Shown here piece by piece: positions 26,365 through 35,333 of a stretch of 64,000 bases of DNA. The DNA comes from DASXHZ01 sp036488085 (GTDB lineage Bacteria > Acidobacteriota > Thermoanaerobaculia > Gp7-AA8): assembly GCA_036488085.1 (NCBI GenBank), contig DASXHZ010000005.1, forward strand, positions 1-64,000. The letters run 5' to 3'. The position numbers were made by a program, and so were the translations under genes. The notes beneath the pieces were generated by a model. That model ran no database searches and was not told the DNA's origin. It saw only the letters and a list, made by a program, of their open reading frames with translations. Every line of letters starts with the position of its first letter. The stretch's first letter is position 1.

Positions 26365-28557
26365 ATGACTCGGTCCCGCCTCCTGCTCGTCGCGATCGCT
26401 GCGGTCATCGTCGCGTCAGTCGGGTTCTTCCTGTGGCGGCGTACCACGCTGGCGGGCGGATCGAGATCGACGCCGGTCATCCTCATCTCGATTGACACCC
26501 TCCGCTCGGATCACCTTCCGGCGTACGGTTACACCGCCGTCTCGACTCCGAACATCGACGCGTTGCGCGCCGACTCGATTCTCTACGAGCGTGCGTACAG
26601 CCACGTCCCTCTCACCCTCCCGTCGCACACCTCGATCCTCACCGGCATGCTGCCGGGCGATCACGGCGTGCGCGACAACGTCGGATTCCGCCTCGCCGAC
26701 TCCGTTCCGACGGTGCAGGAGCTTCTGAAAAAGAACGGCTATGCGACCGGCGCCGCCGTCTCGGCCTATGTTCTGCGCCACGAGACCGGCATCGCGCGCG
26801 GATTCGATTTCTACGACGACCAGGTCGAGCCGCTCGGTCCGTCGAAGGTCATCGGACGGGTGCAGCGAGCCGGGGGCGAGACCCTCCAGGCGGCAACGAG
26901 CTGGCTCGACGCGCACTCCTCGAGGCCGTTCTTCTTCTTTCTCCACCTCTACGACCCGCACACGCCGTACAACGCGCCCGAGCCGTTCTTCAGCCGCTAC
27001 GCGAACAAGTACGACGGCGAGATCGCGTACGCCGACTCGGTGGTCGGGGACCTCATTCAGCGCCTGAAGCAGACGGGCGTCTACGATCGTGCGCTGATCG
27101 TTCTCCTCTCCGATCACGGCGAGGGATTGAACGAGCACGGCGAAGAGGAGCACGGTATCTTCCTCTATCGCGAAGACCTCCAGGTGCCGCTCATCGTCAA
27201 GCTGCCGCGCTCATCGCAACACGGCGCGACGGTGAAGACGCCTGTCGAATTGGTCGACATCTTCCCGACGATCCTGCAGCAGACGGCGACGCCGCTCCCG
27301 GCGGGGCATCGGGTAGGCGAGTCGCTCCTCACCTTCGTCAAGGGCGGACAGGAGCGGCCGATCTACGCCGAAACGTTTTATCCGCGTTTCCACTTCGGCT
27401 GGAGCGACCTCCACTCGTTGATCCAGGGGAACGAGCACTTCATCCGTGCCCCGCAGGCCGAGCTGTACGACCTCGGCAGCGATCCGGGCGAGAAGAAGAA
27501 CGTTCTCGAGCAGGACCGCCGCACGTATGTGCGGATGCGTGAAACGATCGAGCCGTTCGTGCGCGAGGCCGCGGCGCCGTCGAACATCGATCCCGAGGAT
27601 GCTGCGAAACTAGCGGCCCTCGGCTATGTCGGCTCGACCGTCGACACGCACGCCGGCGCGAACCTTCCCGATCCGAAAACGACCATTGGCGTGTTCAACC
27701 AGATCCGGCAGGCGTACACCTGGTTCCGCAACGGCAAGGAAGACGACGCGTTGCGGCTGACCGATCAGCTCCTCGCGAACAACTCGCAGATCACCGACCT
27801 CTGGGACCTGAAGTTCAACATCTACGACAAGGTCGGAAAGAAAACGGAGGCTGTCGAAGCGGCGAAAGAAGGGCTGCGCCACACGCCGACCTCGATCGCG
27901 CTCCTCTTCGACGTCGCGACCGGCGCCCTTGCCCTCGACGACTACAAGACCGCCAAAGAGCACGCCGAGATCGCCATGAAAATGGAGCCAGGGCGTGCGC
28001 ACGAGATTCTTGGCCGCATCTACGCGGCGCAGGGCGATCGGACGCATGCCGTGCAGGAGGAGAAGGCTGCGGTGGGCTCGATGTCCGATCCGTCGCCGGC
28101 ACTCATCACGCTTGCGTCGCTGGCGAAGGACGGCGGCGATTTGAACGGTGCGCTCCAGTATCTCGATCAGGTCGCCGAACGCGCCTCGCACCGTCGCTCC
28201 GATCGCGTTCCCGACCTGCACCTGAATCGCGGCGACGTCCTCGCGCGACTGGGACGCAACGAAGAGGCCGAACGCGAGTTCCGCAGCGAGATCACGGCGT
28301 ACCCCGCCGACCCTCGCGCGTACACGTCGCTCATCCTGCTGCTCACCTCGGAGCGGCGCGTTCAGGAAGCGACGGGGCTGATTTACGACACCATCAAGGC
28401 GGCGCCGCAGCCGCACTCGTATGCCCTCATCTCGGACACGCTGAAAGCTCTCGGCGACGAGCAGGGCGCGCTCTACTGGGCGGTCGAGGGAATCAAGAAG
28501 TACCCGCAGGATCCGGAGCTGCGCCGGCTTCCGGTCCTCGCGCGCTTCATTCGGTGA
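26365..28557 (+). CDS. Sulfatase-fold/TPR protein, pair 2 member A
   Basis: 730 residues. N-terminal membrane anchor (LLVAIAAVIVASVGFFLW) rather than a lipobox. The sulfatase-fold domain is nearly the same as in the protein at 20785: ISIDTLRSDHLPAYGYT, LTLPSHTSILTGML with Thr at the nucleophile position, LLSDHGEGLNEHGEEEHG, then FHFGWSDLHSLI. The C-terminal ~270 residues are TPR. It should work in the periplasm on a phosphate- or sulfate-containing substrate that is unknown. The stop overlaps the next ATG by one base, the same arrangement as in pair 1. Confidence 0.88.
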   Translation: MTRSRLLLVAIAAVIVASVGFFLWRRTTLAGGSRSTPVILISIDTLRSDHLPAYGYTAVSTPNIDALRADSILYERAYSHVPLTLPSHTSILTGMLPGDHGVRDNVGFRLADSVPTVQELLKKNGYATGAAVSAYVLRHETGIARGFDFYDDQVEPLGPSKVIGRVQRAGGETLQAATSWLDAHSSRPFFFFLHLYDPHTPYNAPEPFFSRYANKYDGEIAYADSVVGDLIQRLKQTGVYDRALIVLLSDHGEGLNEHGEEEHGIFLYREDLQVPLIVKLPRSSQHGATVKTPVELVDIFPTILQQTATPLPAGHRVGESLLTFVKGGQERPIYAETFYPRFHFGWSDLHSLIQGNEHFIRAPQAELYDLGSDPGEKKNVLEQDRRTYVRMRETIEPFVREAAAPSNIDPEDAAKLAALGYVGSTVDTHAGANLPDPKTTIGVFNQIRQAYTWFRNGKEDDALRLTDQLLANNSQITDLWDLKFNIYDKVGKKTEAVEAAKEGLRHTPTSIALLFDVATGALALDDYKTAKEHAEIAMKMEPGRAHEILGRIYAAQGDRTHAVQEEKAAVGSMSDPSPALITLASLAKDGGDLNGALQYLDQVAERASHRRSDRVPDLHLNRGDVLARLGRNEEAEREFRSEITAYPADPRAYTSLILLLTSERRVQEATGLIYDTIKAAPQPHSYALISDTLKALGDEQGALYWAVEGIKKYPQDPELRRLPVLARFIR

Positions 28558-30608
28558 TGACGAAGAAGATCGTTTTCGTTGCGGCGCTCGTGGCACTCAT
28601 CGGATGTCACCGGCGAGAAGCGGTATCCGAGCTGAAGGCGGCGCCACGCGACGTCATCCTCGTCACGATCGACACGCTGCGCGCCGACTCCCTCGGCTTC
28701 GCCGGCAAAGCGGACGTCAAGACGCCATTCCTCGACTCCCTCGCCGCTCGTGGCGTCGTCTTCATGAACGCGCACGCGCACAACGTCATCACGCTCCCGT
28801 CGCACGTCAACATCCTGACCGGCCTCTATCCGTTCCAGCACGGCGTGCGCGAGAACGCAGGCTTCACACTCGATCCGAAGACGCCGACGGTCGCCACGCT
28901 GCTCAAGCCGCTCGGCTACACCACCGGCGCGTTCGTCGGCGCGTTCCCGCTCGATTCCCGTTTCGGTCTGAACCAGGGCTTCGACACGTACGACGACAAC
29001 TACGGCAAGGGGGAGTCGAGCATCGACTTCGTCGTCCCCGAGCGGCGCGCCGAGGCGGTGCTGAAGGCGGCGACGGCGTGGTGGGCTAGCCGTGACCATC
29101 AGAAACGTTTCATGTGGGTCCACCTCTATGACCCGCACGCGCCTTATCACCCTCCCGAGCCGTTCCTCTCCGAATACCGCGGCAAGGAGTACCTCGGCGA
29201 GATCGCCTACGTCGACAGCCAGCTCGCGGCGCAACTCGGCCCGATTCTGCAGGCGGATCCCGACGCGCTGCTGATCGTCACCGGCGATCACGGCGAGGCA
29301 CTCGGCGATCACGGCGAGCTGACGCACGGCCTCTTCGCCTACGAGTCGACGCTGAAGATTCCGCTGATCGTCGCCGGCGCCGGTCTCACGCATCGTGTCG
29401 AGAACGGATACGTGCGGCACGTCGACATCGTGCCGACCATTCTCGCCGCCATCGGTGCGAAGGCGCCTGCAAACCTCCGCGGCGCTCCGCTCACCGCGTC
29501 GATCGGCTCGCGCGACAGCTACTTCGAGGCGCTTTCGGCGTCGATCAACCGCGGATGGGCGCCGCTCACGGGCGTCATTCATAACAGCGAGAAGTACATC
29601 GACCTCCCGATCCCGGAGCTGTACGACCTTCCGCGCGACCCGAAGGAGACGAACAACCTCCGCGAGGAGCGCCGCCGTGACGTCGAAGCTGCACGTGTAC
29701 TTTTGGAGCCGATGAAGATCGCGCCGGGGGCGCGTATCGTCGACGCCGACACGGTCGCGAAGCTCCGCAGCCTCGGCTACATCTCCGGCTCCGGCGGCGG
29801 AAAGAAGAACTTCACCGTGGCGGACGATCCCAAGAACCTCGTCGGCCTCGACAACAAGATGCATGAGGCGATCGACGCGTTCGAGCGCCATGATCCGCAG
29901 CGCGGTCTCGAGCTGTCCCGCGAAGTCGTGACGGAACGTCCCGGCATGCTTGCCGGCCGCGAGATCTACGCGTTCATGCTCCGGGAGAACGAGCACGCGC
30001 CGGAGGCGATCGAGCAGCTCGAGATGATCGTGCGCGATCCGAGCTCGAACATCGACAACCTCGACTCGCTGGCGTTGCTCTATTGCGAGACCGGCCATCC
30101 GGAGAAGGCGCTCGCGCTGCTACAGCCGCATGCGTCGTCCAAGGATCCCGATCTCCTGAACGCGTACGGCGTCGCGTTTCTCGACCTCGGCCGCTTCGCC
30201 GACGGCGATCGCGTTTTCCAGAACATCCTCACGATCGATCCCGGGAACGCGCCGGCGCTGCAGAACCTCGGCATCTCCGCCTTGCGACGGGGGGATCGCG
30301 CCGTCGCGACCGATTACCTGACTCGCGCGCTGGCGCTGAATCCGCGTCTTCCGAATGCGCTCAACACCCTGGGCGTCGCCTACGCCGAGGGAGGCCAGCT
30401 CGCCGAGGCGGTGGACTACTGGAACCGCGCTGTGGCCGTCGATCCACGGCAGTACGACGCCCTCTTCAACATCGCGCTAGTCGAGACGCGGGCGGGACAC
30501 CACGACGAGGCGAAGCGCGCCCTCACGCAGTTCATCCACACCGCGCCGCGCGAACGCTACGGCCCCGACATCGACAAAGCCGCGCAGGCCCTCGCGTCGC
30601 TTCACTGA
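28557..30608 (+). CDS. Sulfatase-fold/TPR lipoprotein, pair 2 member B
   Basis: 683 residues from the ATG at 28557 (a GTG at 28554 is also possible). Lipoprotein signal with lipobox LIGC. The sulfatase-fold domain matches the protein at 22998: VTIDTLRADSLGFAG, ITLPSHVNILTG (Thr at the nucleophile site) and TGDHGEALGDHGELTHG. TPRs follow to the C-terminus (NALNTLGVAYAEGGQLAEAV). In pair 1 the lipobox is on member A; here it is on member B, so each pair has one lipoprotein and one helix-anchored partner. It ends 18 bp before rnc. Confidence 0.88.
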   Translation: MTKKIVFVAALVALIGCHRREAVSELKAAPRDVILVTIDTLRADSLGFAGKADVKTPFLDSLAARGVVFMNAHAHNVITLPSHVNILTGLYPFQHGVRENAGFTLDPKTPTVATLLKPLGYTTGAFVGAFPLDSRFGLNQGFDTYDDNYGKGESSIDFVVPERRAEAVLKAATAWWASRDHQKRFMWVHLYDPHAPYHPPEPFLSEYRGKEYLGEIAYVDSQLAAQLGPILQADPDALLIVTGDHGEALGDHGELTHGLFAYESTLKIPLIVAGAGLTHRVENGYVRHVDIVPTILAAIGAKAPANLRGAPLTASIGSRDSYFEALSASINRGWAPLTGVIHNSEKYIDLPIPELYDLPRDPKETNNLREERRRDVEAARVLLEPMKIAPGARIVDADTVAKLRSLGYISGSGGGKKNFTVADDPKNLVGLDNKMHEAIDAFERHDPQRGLELSREVVTERPGMLAGREIYAFMLRENEHAPEAIEQLEMIVRDPSSNIDNLDSLALLYCETGHPEKALALLQPHASSKDPDLLNAYGVAFLDLGRFADGDRVFQNILTIDPGNAPALQNLGISALRRGDRAVATDYLTRALALNPRLPNALNTLGVAYAEGGQLAEAVDYWNRAVAVDPRQYDALFNIALVETRAGHHDEAKRALTQFIHTAPRERYGPDIDKAAQALASLH

Positions 30609-30626
30609 CGGGCGGCTATACTTTTC

Positions 30627-31325
30627 ATGTTGGCAACCGACGATCTTTCAGCATTCGAGGAGCGGGTGGGGTATCGCTTTCGCGATCGCGATCTCCTCAC
30701 GCGCGCGCTGACGCACACGTCGTATTCGCACGAGGCGAAGTCGGAGGCGATCGGGCACAACGAGACGTTCGAGTTCCTCGGCGATTCAGTGCTCGGGTTC
30801 GTCGTCGGCGACCTTCTCTTCCGCAACTTCCCGGCGCTCGACGAAGGCGCGCTCTCCAAGATGAAAGCCTTCCTCGTCAGCGCCACGAGCCTCGCTGCGA
30901 AGGGGCGCGAGTACGGAATGGGTGACGTCATCCGCCTCGGCGTCGGCGAGGAGAAGACCGGCGGCCGGAAGAAGGACTCGCTCCTCGCGAACCTCTTCGA
31001 GGCGATGATCGCGGCGGTCTACCTCGACGGCGGCATCGAGGCGGCGCGCCAGCTCATCGAACGCTCGTTCGCACCGAGCATCGCGGAGATGGACGACCGC
31101 GACCTCCTCTTCAACGACTACAAGACGGCGCTCCAGGAACTGGCGCAGGGGAGCGGACTCCCGCTGCCCGACTACAACGTCGTCGATGAAGTCGGTCCCG
31201 ATCACGACAAGATGTTCGTCGTCGAAGTGAAGATCGGCAGCCGCGTCGCGCGCGGGGAGGGATCGTCGAAGAAGGAAGCGCAACAGCAGGCCGCGAAACA
31301 TGCGTTGCTCGACGCCGGGCGTTAG
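30627..31325 (+). CDS. rnc: Ribonuclease III
   Basis: 232 residues. The RNase III signature is NETFEFLGDSVL near residue 50 (consensus NERLEFLGDAVL), with the second acidic cluster in FEAMIAAVYLDGG. A C-terminal double-stranded-RNA-binding domain follows (residues ~155-230: DYKTALQELAQGSGLPLPDY, GEGSSKKEAQQQAAKHAL). It processes rRNA precursors and structured mRNAs in the cytoplasm. It stands at the head of a run of cell-envelope genes and ends 25 bp before the EnvC-like start. Confidence 0.95.
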   Translation: MLATDDLSAFEERVGYRFRDRDLLTRALTHTSYSHEAKSEAIGHNETFEFLGDSVLGFVVGDLLFRNFPALDEGALSKMKAFLVSATSLAAKGREYGMGDVIRLGVGEEKTGGRKKDSLLANLFEAMIAAVYLDGGIEAARQLIERSFAPSIAEMDDRDLLFNDYKTALQELAQGSGLPLPDYNVVDEVGPDHDKMFVVEVKIGSRVARGEGSSKKEAQQQAAKHALLDAGR

Positions 31326-31350
31326 TCGCGAGAAGCAGGGCCTTCCGGGC

Positions 31351-32478
31351 GTGCGTCTCGTCACAATCGTGGCAGTCGCCTTAATGACCCTGACTACCGC
31401 GCGTTCGCAGCCTTCTCGATCGACCTCCGACCTCGACCGGATCCGCGACGAGATCGCGCGCCTGAAAAACAAGCTCGACGACGTCCATCGTCAGACGAAA
31501 TCGGCGCAACAGGAGCTGGAGGCGGTCGACCTCGAGCTCGGCATTCGAACGAAGGAGCTCGATCTCGCGATCGAGACGCAACAGCACCTCGACGAAGAAC
31601 GAAAAACCATCGAAGCGCAGATCGCCGGAATCGCCCCGCGCATCGACCGCCAGAAGAAGTTCCTCGGCAAGCGGCTCGCGGCGCTCTATCGCATGGGCGG
31701 CTTGAGCTACCTCCGGATGGCGCTCTCGATCGATGACCGCCGCGATCCAATCGAGGCGATGTCGATGTTGAACTTCCTCATCACCCGTGACGCCCGAGCC
31801 GTTTCGCGGTACCAGGCGACCCGCGAGCAGCTTGCGCTCCGGCAGAACGACCTCGCCGACCGGCAGCGCAAACTGGCGGACGTCCGCCGGGTGGTTGAAG
31901 ACCGGCAACGCGCCGTCGCGGCCGCCCACGCCCAGAAGGAACAGCTCGTGGCGTCGCTCCAGCGGGTGGAACATGGATCGGAGACACACCTCGCCGAGCT
32001 GGAAGAGAAGGCGAAGCGCCTCGAACGCCTGATCGAGGTCCTCTCGAAGCAGGAAACGGCGGGTGCCGGGTCGTTTGACATCCGCACCGTCCAGGGCGCC
32101 CTCCCTTGGCCTGCCGACGGCAAGGTGGTCGAGCGCTTCGGCCGCCAGCGGAACCCGAAGTTCGACACCTTCACGACGAACAACGGAATCAGAATCGAAA
32201 CAGCTGCTGGGGCTCCGGTTCGGGCAGTATTCGGGGGAACAGTTCTTTTTTCACAGTGGTTCAAGGGATATGGCAACTTGATCATTCTGGATCACGGCCA
32301 TCGCGTGTTTTCGCTCTATGGCAACCTGAAACCGGCTTCCGTCGCGGCGGGCGACCGTATCGCAGCGGGCCAGACGATTGCAGGAACAGCCGAAAGCGAA
32401 GAGACGCCGCCGGCCTACCTCTATTTCGAGATCCGGCAGGACAATCGCCCCGAAGACCCGCAGAAGTGGCTGCGATGA
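31351..32478 (+). CDS. EnvC-like murein hydrolase activator with degenerate LytM domain
   Basis: 375 residues from a GTG at 31351, chosen because a signal peptide follows (VRLVTIVAVALMTLTTARSQ); an ATG at 31300 would overlap rnc. Residues ~25-245 are a long coiled coil. The C-terminal ~115 residues are an M23/LytM fold (GAPVRAVFGGTVLFSQWFKG, VAAGDRIAAGQTIAG). The zinc ligands are lost: NNGIRI replaces the HxGxD motif, LYGNL replaces YxHL and YLYFEI replaces HLHFEI. That is the pattern of EnvC/NlpD-type activators, which stimulate amidases during daughter-cell separation rather than cutting murein themselves. It is followed after one base by the S41-like gene. Confidence 0.88.
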   Translation: MRLVTIVAVALMTLTTARSQPSRSTSDLDRIRDEIARLKNKLDDVHRQTKSAQQELEAVDLELGIRTKELDLAIETQQHLDEERKTIEAQIAGIAPRIDRQKKFLGKRLAALYRMGGLSYLRMALSIDDRRDPIEAMSMLNFLITRDARAVSRYQATREQLALRQNDLADRQRKLADVRRVVEDRQRAVAAAHAQKEQLVASLQRVEHGSETHLAELEEKAKRLERLIEVLSKQETAGAGSFDIRTVQGALPWPADGKVVERFGRQRNPKFDTFTTNNGIRIETAAGAPVRAVFGGTVLFSQWFKGYGNLIILDHGHRVFSLYGNLKPASVAAGDRIAAGQTIAGTAESEETPPAYLYFEIRQDNRPEDPQKWLR

Positions 32479-32479
32479 G

Positions 32480-33679
32480 ATGAATATGACGAAGAAGAAA
32501 ATTGCATTCCTTTCGATCTCGGTCGCCTTCCTGATCACGCTCCTCGGCGGAGCGCTGTTCGGCCAGGCATCGTCGAAGACCAGCATTTACCGCCCGCTGA
32601 GCATCTTCACCGAGGTTTTCGATCTCGTTCGCAGCAACTACGTCGAGGCCGTGACCTCCGATCAGTTGCTCGACGGGGCGTTCAGCGGCGTCACCGACGC
32701 GATCGACGAGTTCAGCTACTACGTCCCCCCCTCGCAGATGGCGGCGTACAAGGGCTTCACCGACTCGGACGACAACGGCACGGGCCTGATCGTCAGCCGC
32801 CGCTTCGGGTACGCCTACGTAATCTCGGCGGTGCCCGGCTCACCAGCGGCGAAGGCTGGCGTCGAGCGCGGCGATTTCATCGACAAGATCGACGGCAAGC
32901 CGACGACGAAGATGGCGGTGTGGCAAATGAAGGGGGCGCTCGCCGCGGCGCATCCGGTTGAGCTCTCAGTCCTTCACGGCGGCCAGACGAAGCGCGAGCC
33001 GTTCAAGCTCGATCATGCGAATTTCCACCCGGTGAACGTCACGACGAAGCAGTACGGCAACGTCGCGGTGGTCACGGTCCCGTACTTCGACAAGGGAACG
33101 GAGGCGCAGTTTCGTGCGGCGCTCGAGGGGGTGCACAAGACGGGAACGCGCAAGTTGATCGTCGACGTGCGCGGCAACGCGTCTGGCGACGTCGACGAGG
33201 CGATCGCCTCGGCGGACGACCTTCTGACCAGCGGCCTGATCACCTCGCTCGATGGCCGCAGGATCGAGATGAAGAAGTGGCAGGCCGATCGGAACACCGC
33301 ATACGACGGCGACGTCGAGGTGCTCACGGACGCGTCGACGGCAGCCGGCGGCGAGATCTTCGCGGCGGCCATCCACGGCAACAGCCGCGGCAAGACGGTC
33401 GGCGTGACGACCTACGGCAAGTCGATCGTCCAGAAGTTCATCGCACTCCCGAGCGGCGGCGGCGTCTACATGACCGTGGCGCACTACACGACGCCCGACC
33501 TGAAGCCGATCAAGGACGGCGGCGTGAAGCCGGACGTGCTGGTCGATCTCTCGGCGCAGGCGATCCGCGAGCCGAACGACAAGAACGCAGCGGCCGAGCC
33601 GCGCGAAGACCTCATCATGGAGAAAGCGCTCTCGCTCTTCGGCGAGAACATGACGGTGGCGCCGAAAAAAGCAGCGTAA
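32480..33679 (+). CDS. CtpA-like S41 family protein with PDZ domain, predicted catalytically inactive
   Basis: 399 residues. N-terminal signal anchor (IAFLSISVAFLITLLGGALF), PDZ-like region about 95-175 (ISAVPGSPAAKAGVERGDFI) and an S41 core. Carboxy-terminal processing proteases use a Ser-Lys dyad 25 residues apart. Here the Lys is kept (TTYGKSIVQ, Lys314), but the residue 25 before it is Ala289 (STAAGGEIF where active enzymes read TASxxE). It is probably a non-catalytic periplasmic member working with the EnvC-like protein encoded just upstream. The envC-ctpA-yibQ order is a recurring neighbourhood in Gram-negative bacteria. Confidence 0.85.
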   Translation: MNMTKKKIAFLSISVAFLITLLGGALFGQASSKTSIYRPLSIFTEVFDLVRSNYVEAVTSDQLLDGAFSGVTDAIDEFSYYVPPSQMAAYKGFTDSDDNGTGLIVSRRFGYAYVISAVPGSPAAKAGVERGDFIDKIDGKPTTKMAVWQMKGALAAAHPVELSVLHGGQTKREPFKLDHANFHPVNVTTKQYGNVAVVTVPYFDKGTEAQFRAALEGVHKTGTRKLIVDVRGNASGDVDEAIASADDLLTSGLITSLDGRRIEMKKWQADRNTAYDGDVEVLTDASTAAGGEIFAAAIHGNSRGKTVGVTTYGKSIVQKFIALPSGGGVYMTVAHYTTPDLKPIKDGGVKPDVLVDLSAQAIREPNDKNAAAEPREDLIMEKALSLFGENMTVAPKKAA

Positions 33680-33688
33680 AATCGCCTC

Positions 33689-34588
33689 ATGGCAGGTCGG
33701 GAGGGGAGAAGGAAGCCGGTTCCTCGACAGAGGTCGTTTCGCTCGGTCGCGGCGCTGATGCTGATTCCGATCTGCGGGTTTGTGGTGTTCGTGTTCTATC
33801 GGTTCGTCCGCGAGCACGTGGATTTGAACGTGCCGCGCGCGAACAACGCCGCGATGGTTACGAGGTTACGGGGTTACGAGGTGCCGGCGAAGCCGACCCC
33901 GCAATCTCGTAACCCCGTAACCTCGCCCAAAGGCCAAATCGTTCTGATCATCGACGACGTCGGCTTCGACCACCAGCCGCTCGATGCCGCCATGCGCATC
34001 GACCCGAACCTCAACTTCTCGATCCTTCCCAACGCGCAGCATGCGCACGACTTCGCGGAAGAGCTGCACAACGCCGGTTTTGAGGTGCTCTGTCATCTCC
34101 CGATGGAGCCGGTCGACTACCCGCATCAGTCGCCGGGAAAGAACGCGGTGATGACCGCGATGACGGACGCTCAGATCGCCGAGACGACGCGCTACGACAT
34201 CGCCGCCGTCCCTCATGCGGCAGGGGTGAACAACCACATGGGCTCGCGGGCGACGAGCGACCCGCGGGTCATGCGCGCCGTCCTGGCTTCGCTGCCGAAG
34301 GGGATGTTCTTCATCGACTCGATGACGACGTCGCGATCCGTTGCCGAGCGCGTCGCGCGCGAGATGCGCATCCCGACCGCCGCCCGGCAGGTGTTCCTCG
34401 ACGACGTCCAGGAGGAAGCGGAGATACGAAAGCAGCTCGCGCAGCTCACCACTGCCGCGGCGCAGCGAGGTGTCGCGATCGGGATCGGCCACATGTATCC
34501 CGTGACGGTGCGCGTTCTTGGCGAGGCGGCGCCGGACCTCCGCGCGAAGGGATTCCGCTTCGTCCGCGCCAGCGAAGCGGTCGACTGA
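33689..34588 (+). CDS. Divergent polysaccharide deacetylase family protein (YibQ-like)
   Basis: 299 residues. An N-terminal membrane helix (VAALMLIPICGFVVFVFYRF) is followed by a low-complexity linker and the divergent deacetylase domain: IVLIIDDVGFD, SILPNAQHAHDFAEELHNAG, HLPMEP, GVNNHMGSRATSD, FFIDSMTT and IGIGHMYP. The NodB-like Asp/His pattern looks kept, but the substrate of this family is not established. The linker at about residues 56-79 is encoded by an octamer palindrome (33856-33925), an in-frame insertion. It forms the third gene of the envC/ctpA/yibQ cluster. Confidence 0.85.
   Translation: MAGREGRRKPVPRQRSFRSVAALMLIPICGFVVFVFYRFVREHVDLNVPRANNAAMVTRLRGYEVPAKPTPQSRNPVTSPKGQIVLIIDDVGFDHQPLDAAMRIDPNLNFSILPNAQHAHDFAEELHNAGFEVLCHLPMEPVDYPHQSPGKNAVMTAMTDAQIAETTRYDIAAVPHAAGVNNHMGSRATSDPRVMRAVLASLPKGMFFIDSMTTSRSVAERVAREMRIPTAARQVFLDDVQEEAEIRKQLAQLTTAAAQRGVAIGIGHMYPVTVRVLGEAAPDLRAKGFRFVRASEAVD
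33856..33925. repeat. Octamer palindromic repeat inside the YibQ-like coding frame
   Basis: GGTTACGA/GGTTACGG units form the left arm (33856-33881) and CTCGTAACCCCGTAACCTCG the right arm (33906-33925). Translated in frame it gives LRGYEV and RNPVTS peptides that recur in the GH63-like protein at 54601-54682. Confidence 0.85.
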
Positions 34589-34589
34589 C

Positions 34590-35333
34590 TTGCTGCTCGC
34601 GCTCTTTCTCCTCGACCTCGCCGCCGGCCTCGTTCTCTTCCTGCCGCTCGTCGGCCGCCGCAACGCCGGGCCGAAGTTCTACCGGCTGACGCTGATGATC
34701 GGCGGTGCGCTGGCGCTCTTTGCGATCGCCGCCCACTGGAACGCCCATCGCCGCGATCTCGTCATGCTCGATGCGGCCGTCGTCGCGATCAGCGTCGTGG
34801 TCCTCCTCACGCTCCGCTACCCGAAACGTGTCGTCTTCCGCATTCCGGCCGCCGTCCTCGGGATCGCGTATCTCGTCGCATGCGTCGGCGCGTATGACGC
34901 GGCCGTTCATCCGCCGCACATCGCCTGGTCGATCGCCGGCGCTCTCGCCTCGATCGCGATCCTCGGCAGCATCTATCTCGCGATGACGCTCGGCCACTGG
35001 TACCTCGTCATTCGGGGCATGGCGATCGACCCGCTCCGCCGTCTGGCGATCGCGACGCTCGTGACGACCCTCTTCAAGATTGCGGTCGTCGTCGCCGCAC
35101 TCTTCGCCGGCGATCTGTGGCGCGAGATCGCGCTGCGCCAAGGCATCTTCTTCTGGATGCGCGCCGGATGGGGCCTCATCGGTCCGCTCGCGCTCTATCC
35201 GATGGTGTGGGGCACCGTGCGAATCCGCTCCACCATGGCGGCCACCGGCATCCTCTATGTCGACGTCGTCGCTGTCACGATCGGCGAAGTCCTCGGCGCA
35301 TGGCTGGCTTCGATCGCGCATTTGCCGCTGTAA
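34590..35333 (+). CDS. Polytopic membrane protein of unknown function
   Basis: 247 residues with about eight membrane helices, not assigned to a family. Recognisable features are TLGHWYLVIRGMAIDPLRRL in the middle and many small-residue helices. The start is taken as TTG at 34590, just after the preceding TGA. A longer reading from 34518 would overlap the YibQ-like gene by 71 bp and add a basic N-terminus. The stop TAA is followed at once by the GTG of the next small gene, so the two are probably cotranscribed. Confidence 0.6.
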   Translation: MLLALFLLDLAAGLVLFLPLVGRRNAGPKFYRLTLMIGGALALFAIAAHWNAHRRDLVMLDAAVVAISVVVLLTLRYPKRVVFRIPAAVLGIAYLVACVGAYDAAVHPPHIAWSIAGALASIAILGSIYLAMTLGHWYLVIRGMAIDPLRRLAIATLVTTLFKIAVVVAALFAGDLWREIALRQGIFFWMRAGWGLIGPLALYPMVWGTVRIRSTMAATGILYVDVVAVTIGEVLGAWLASIAHLPL

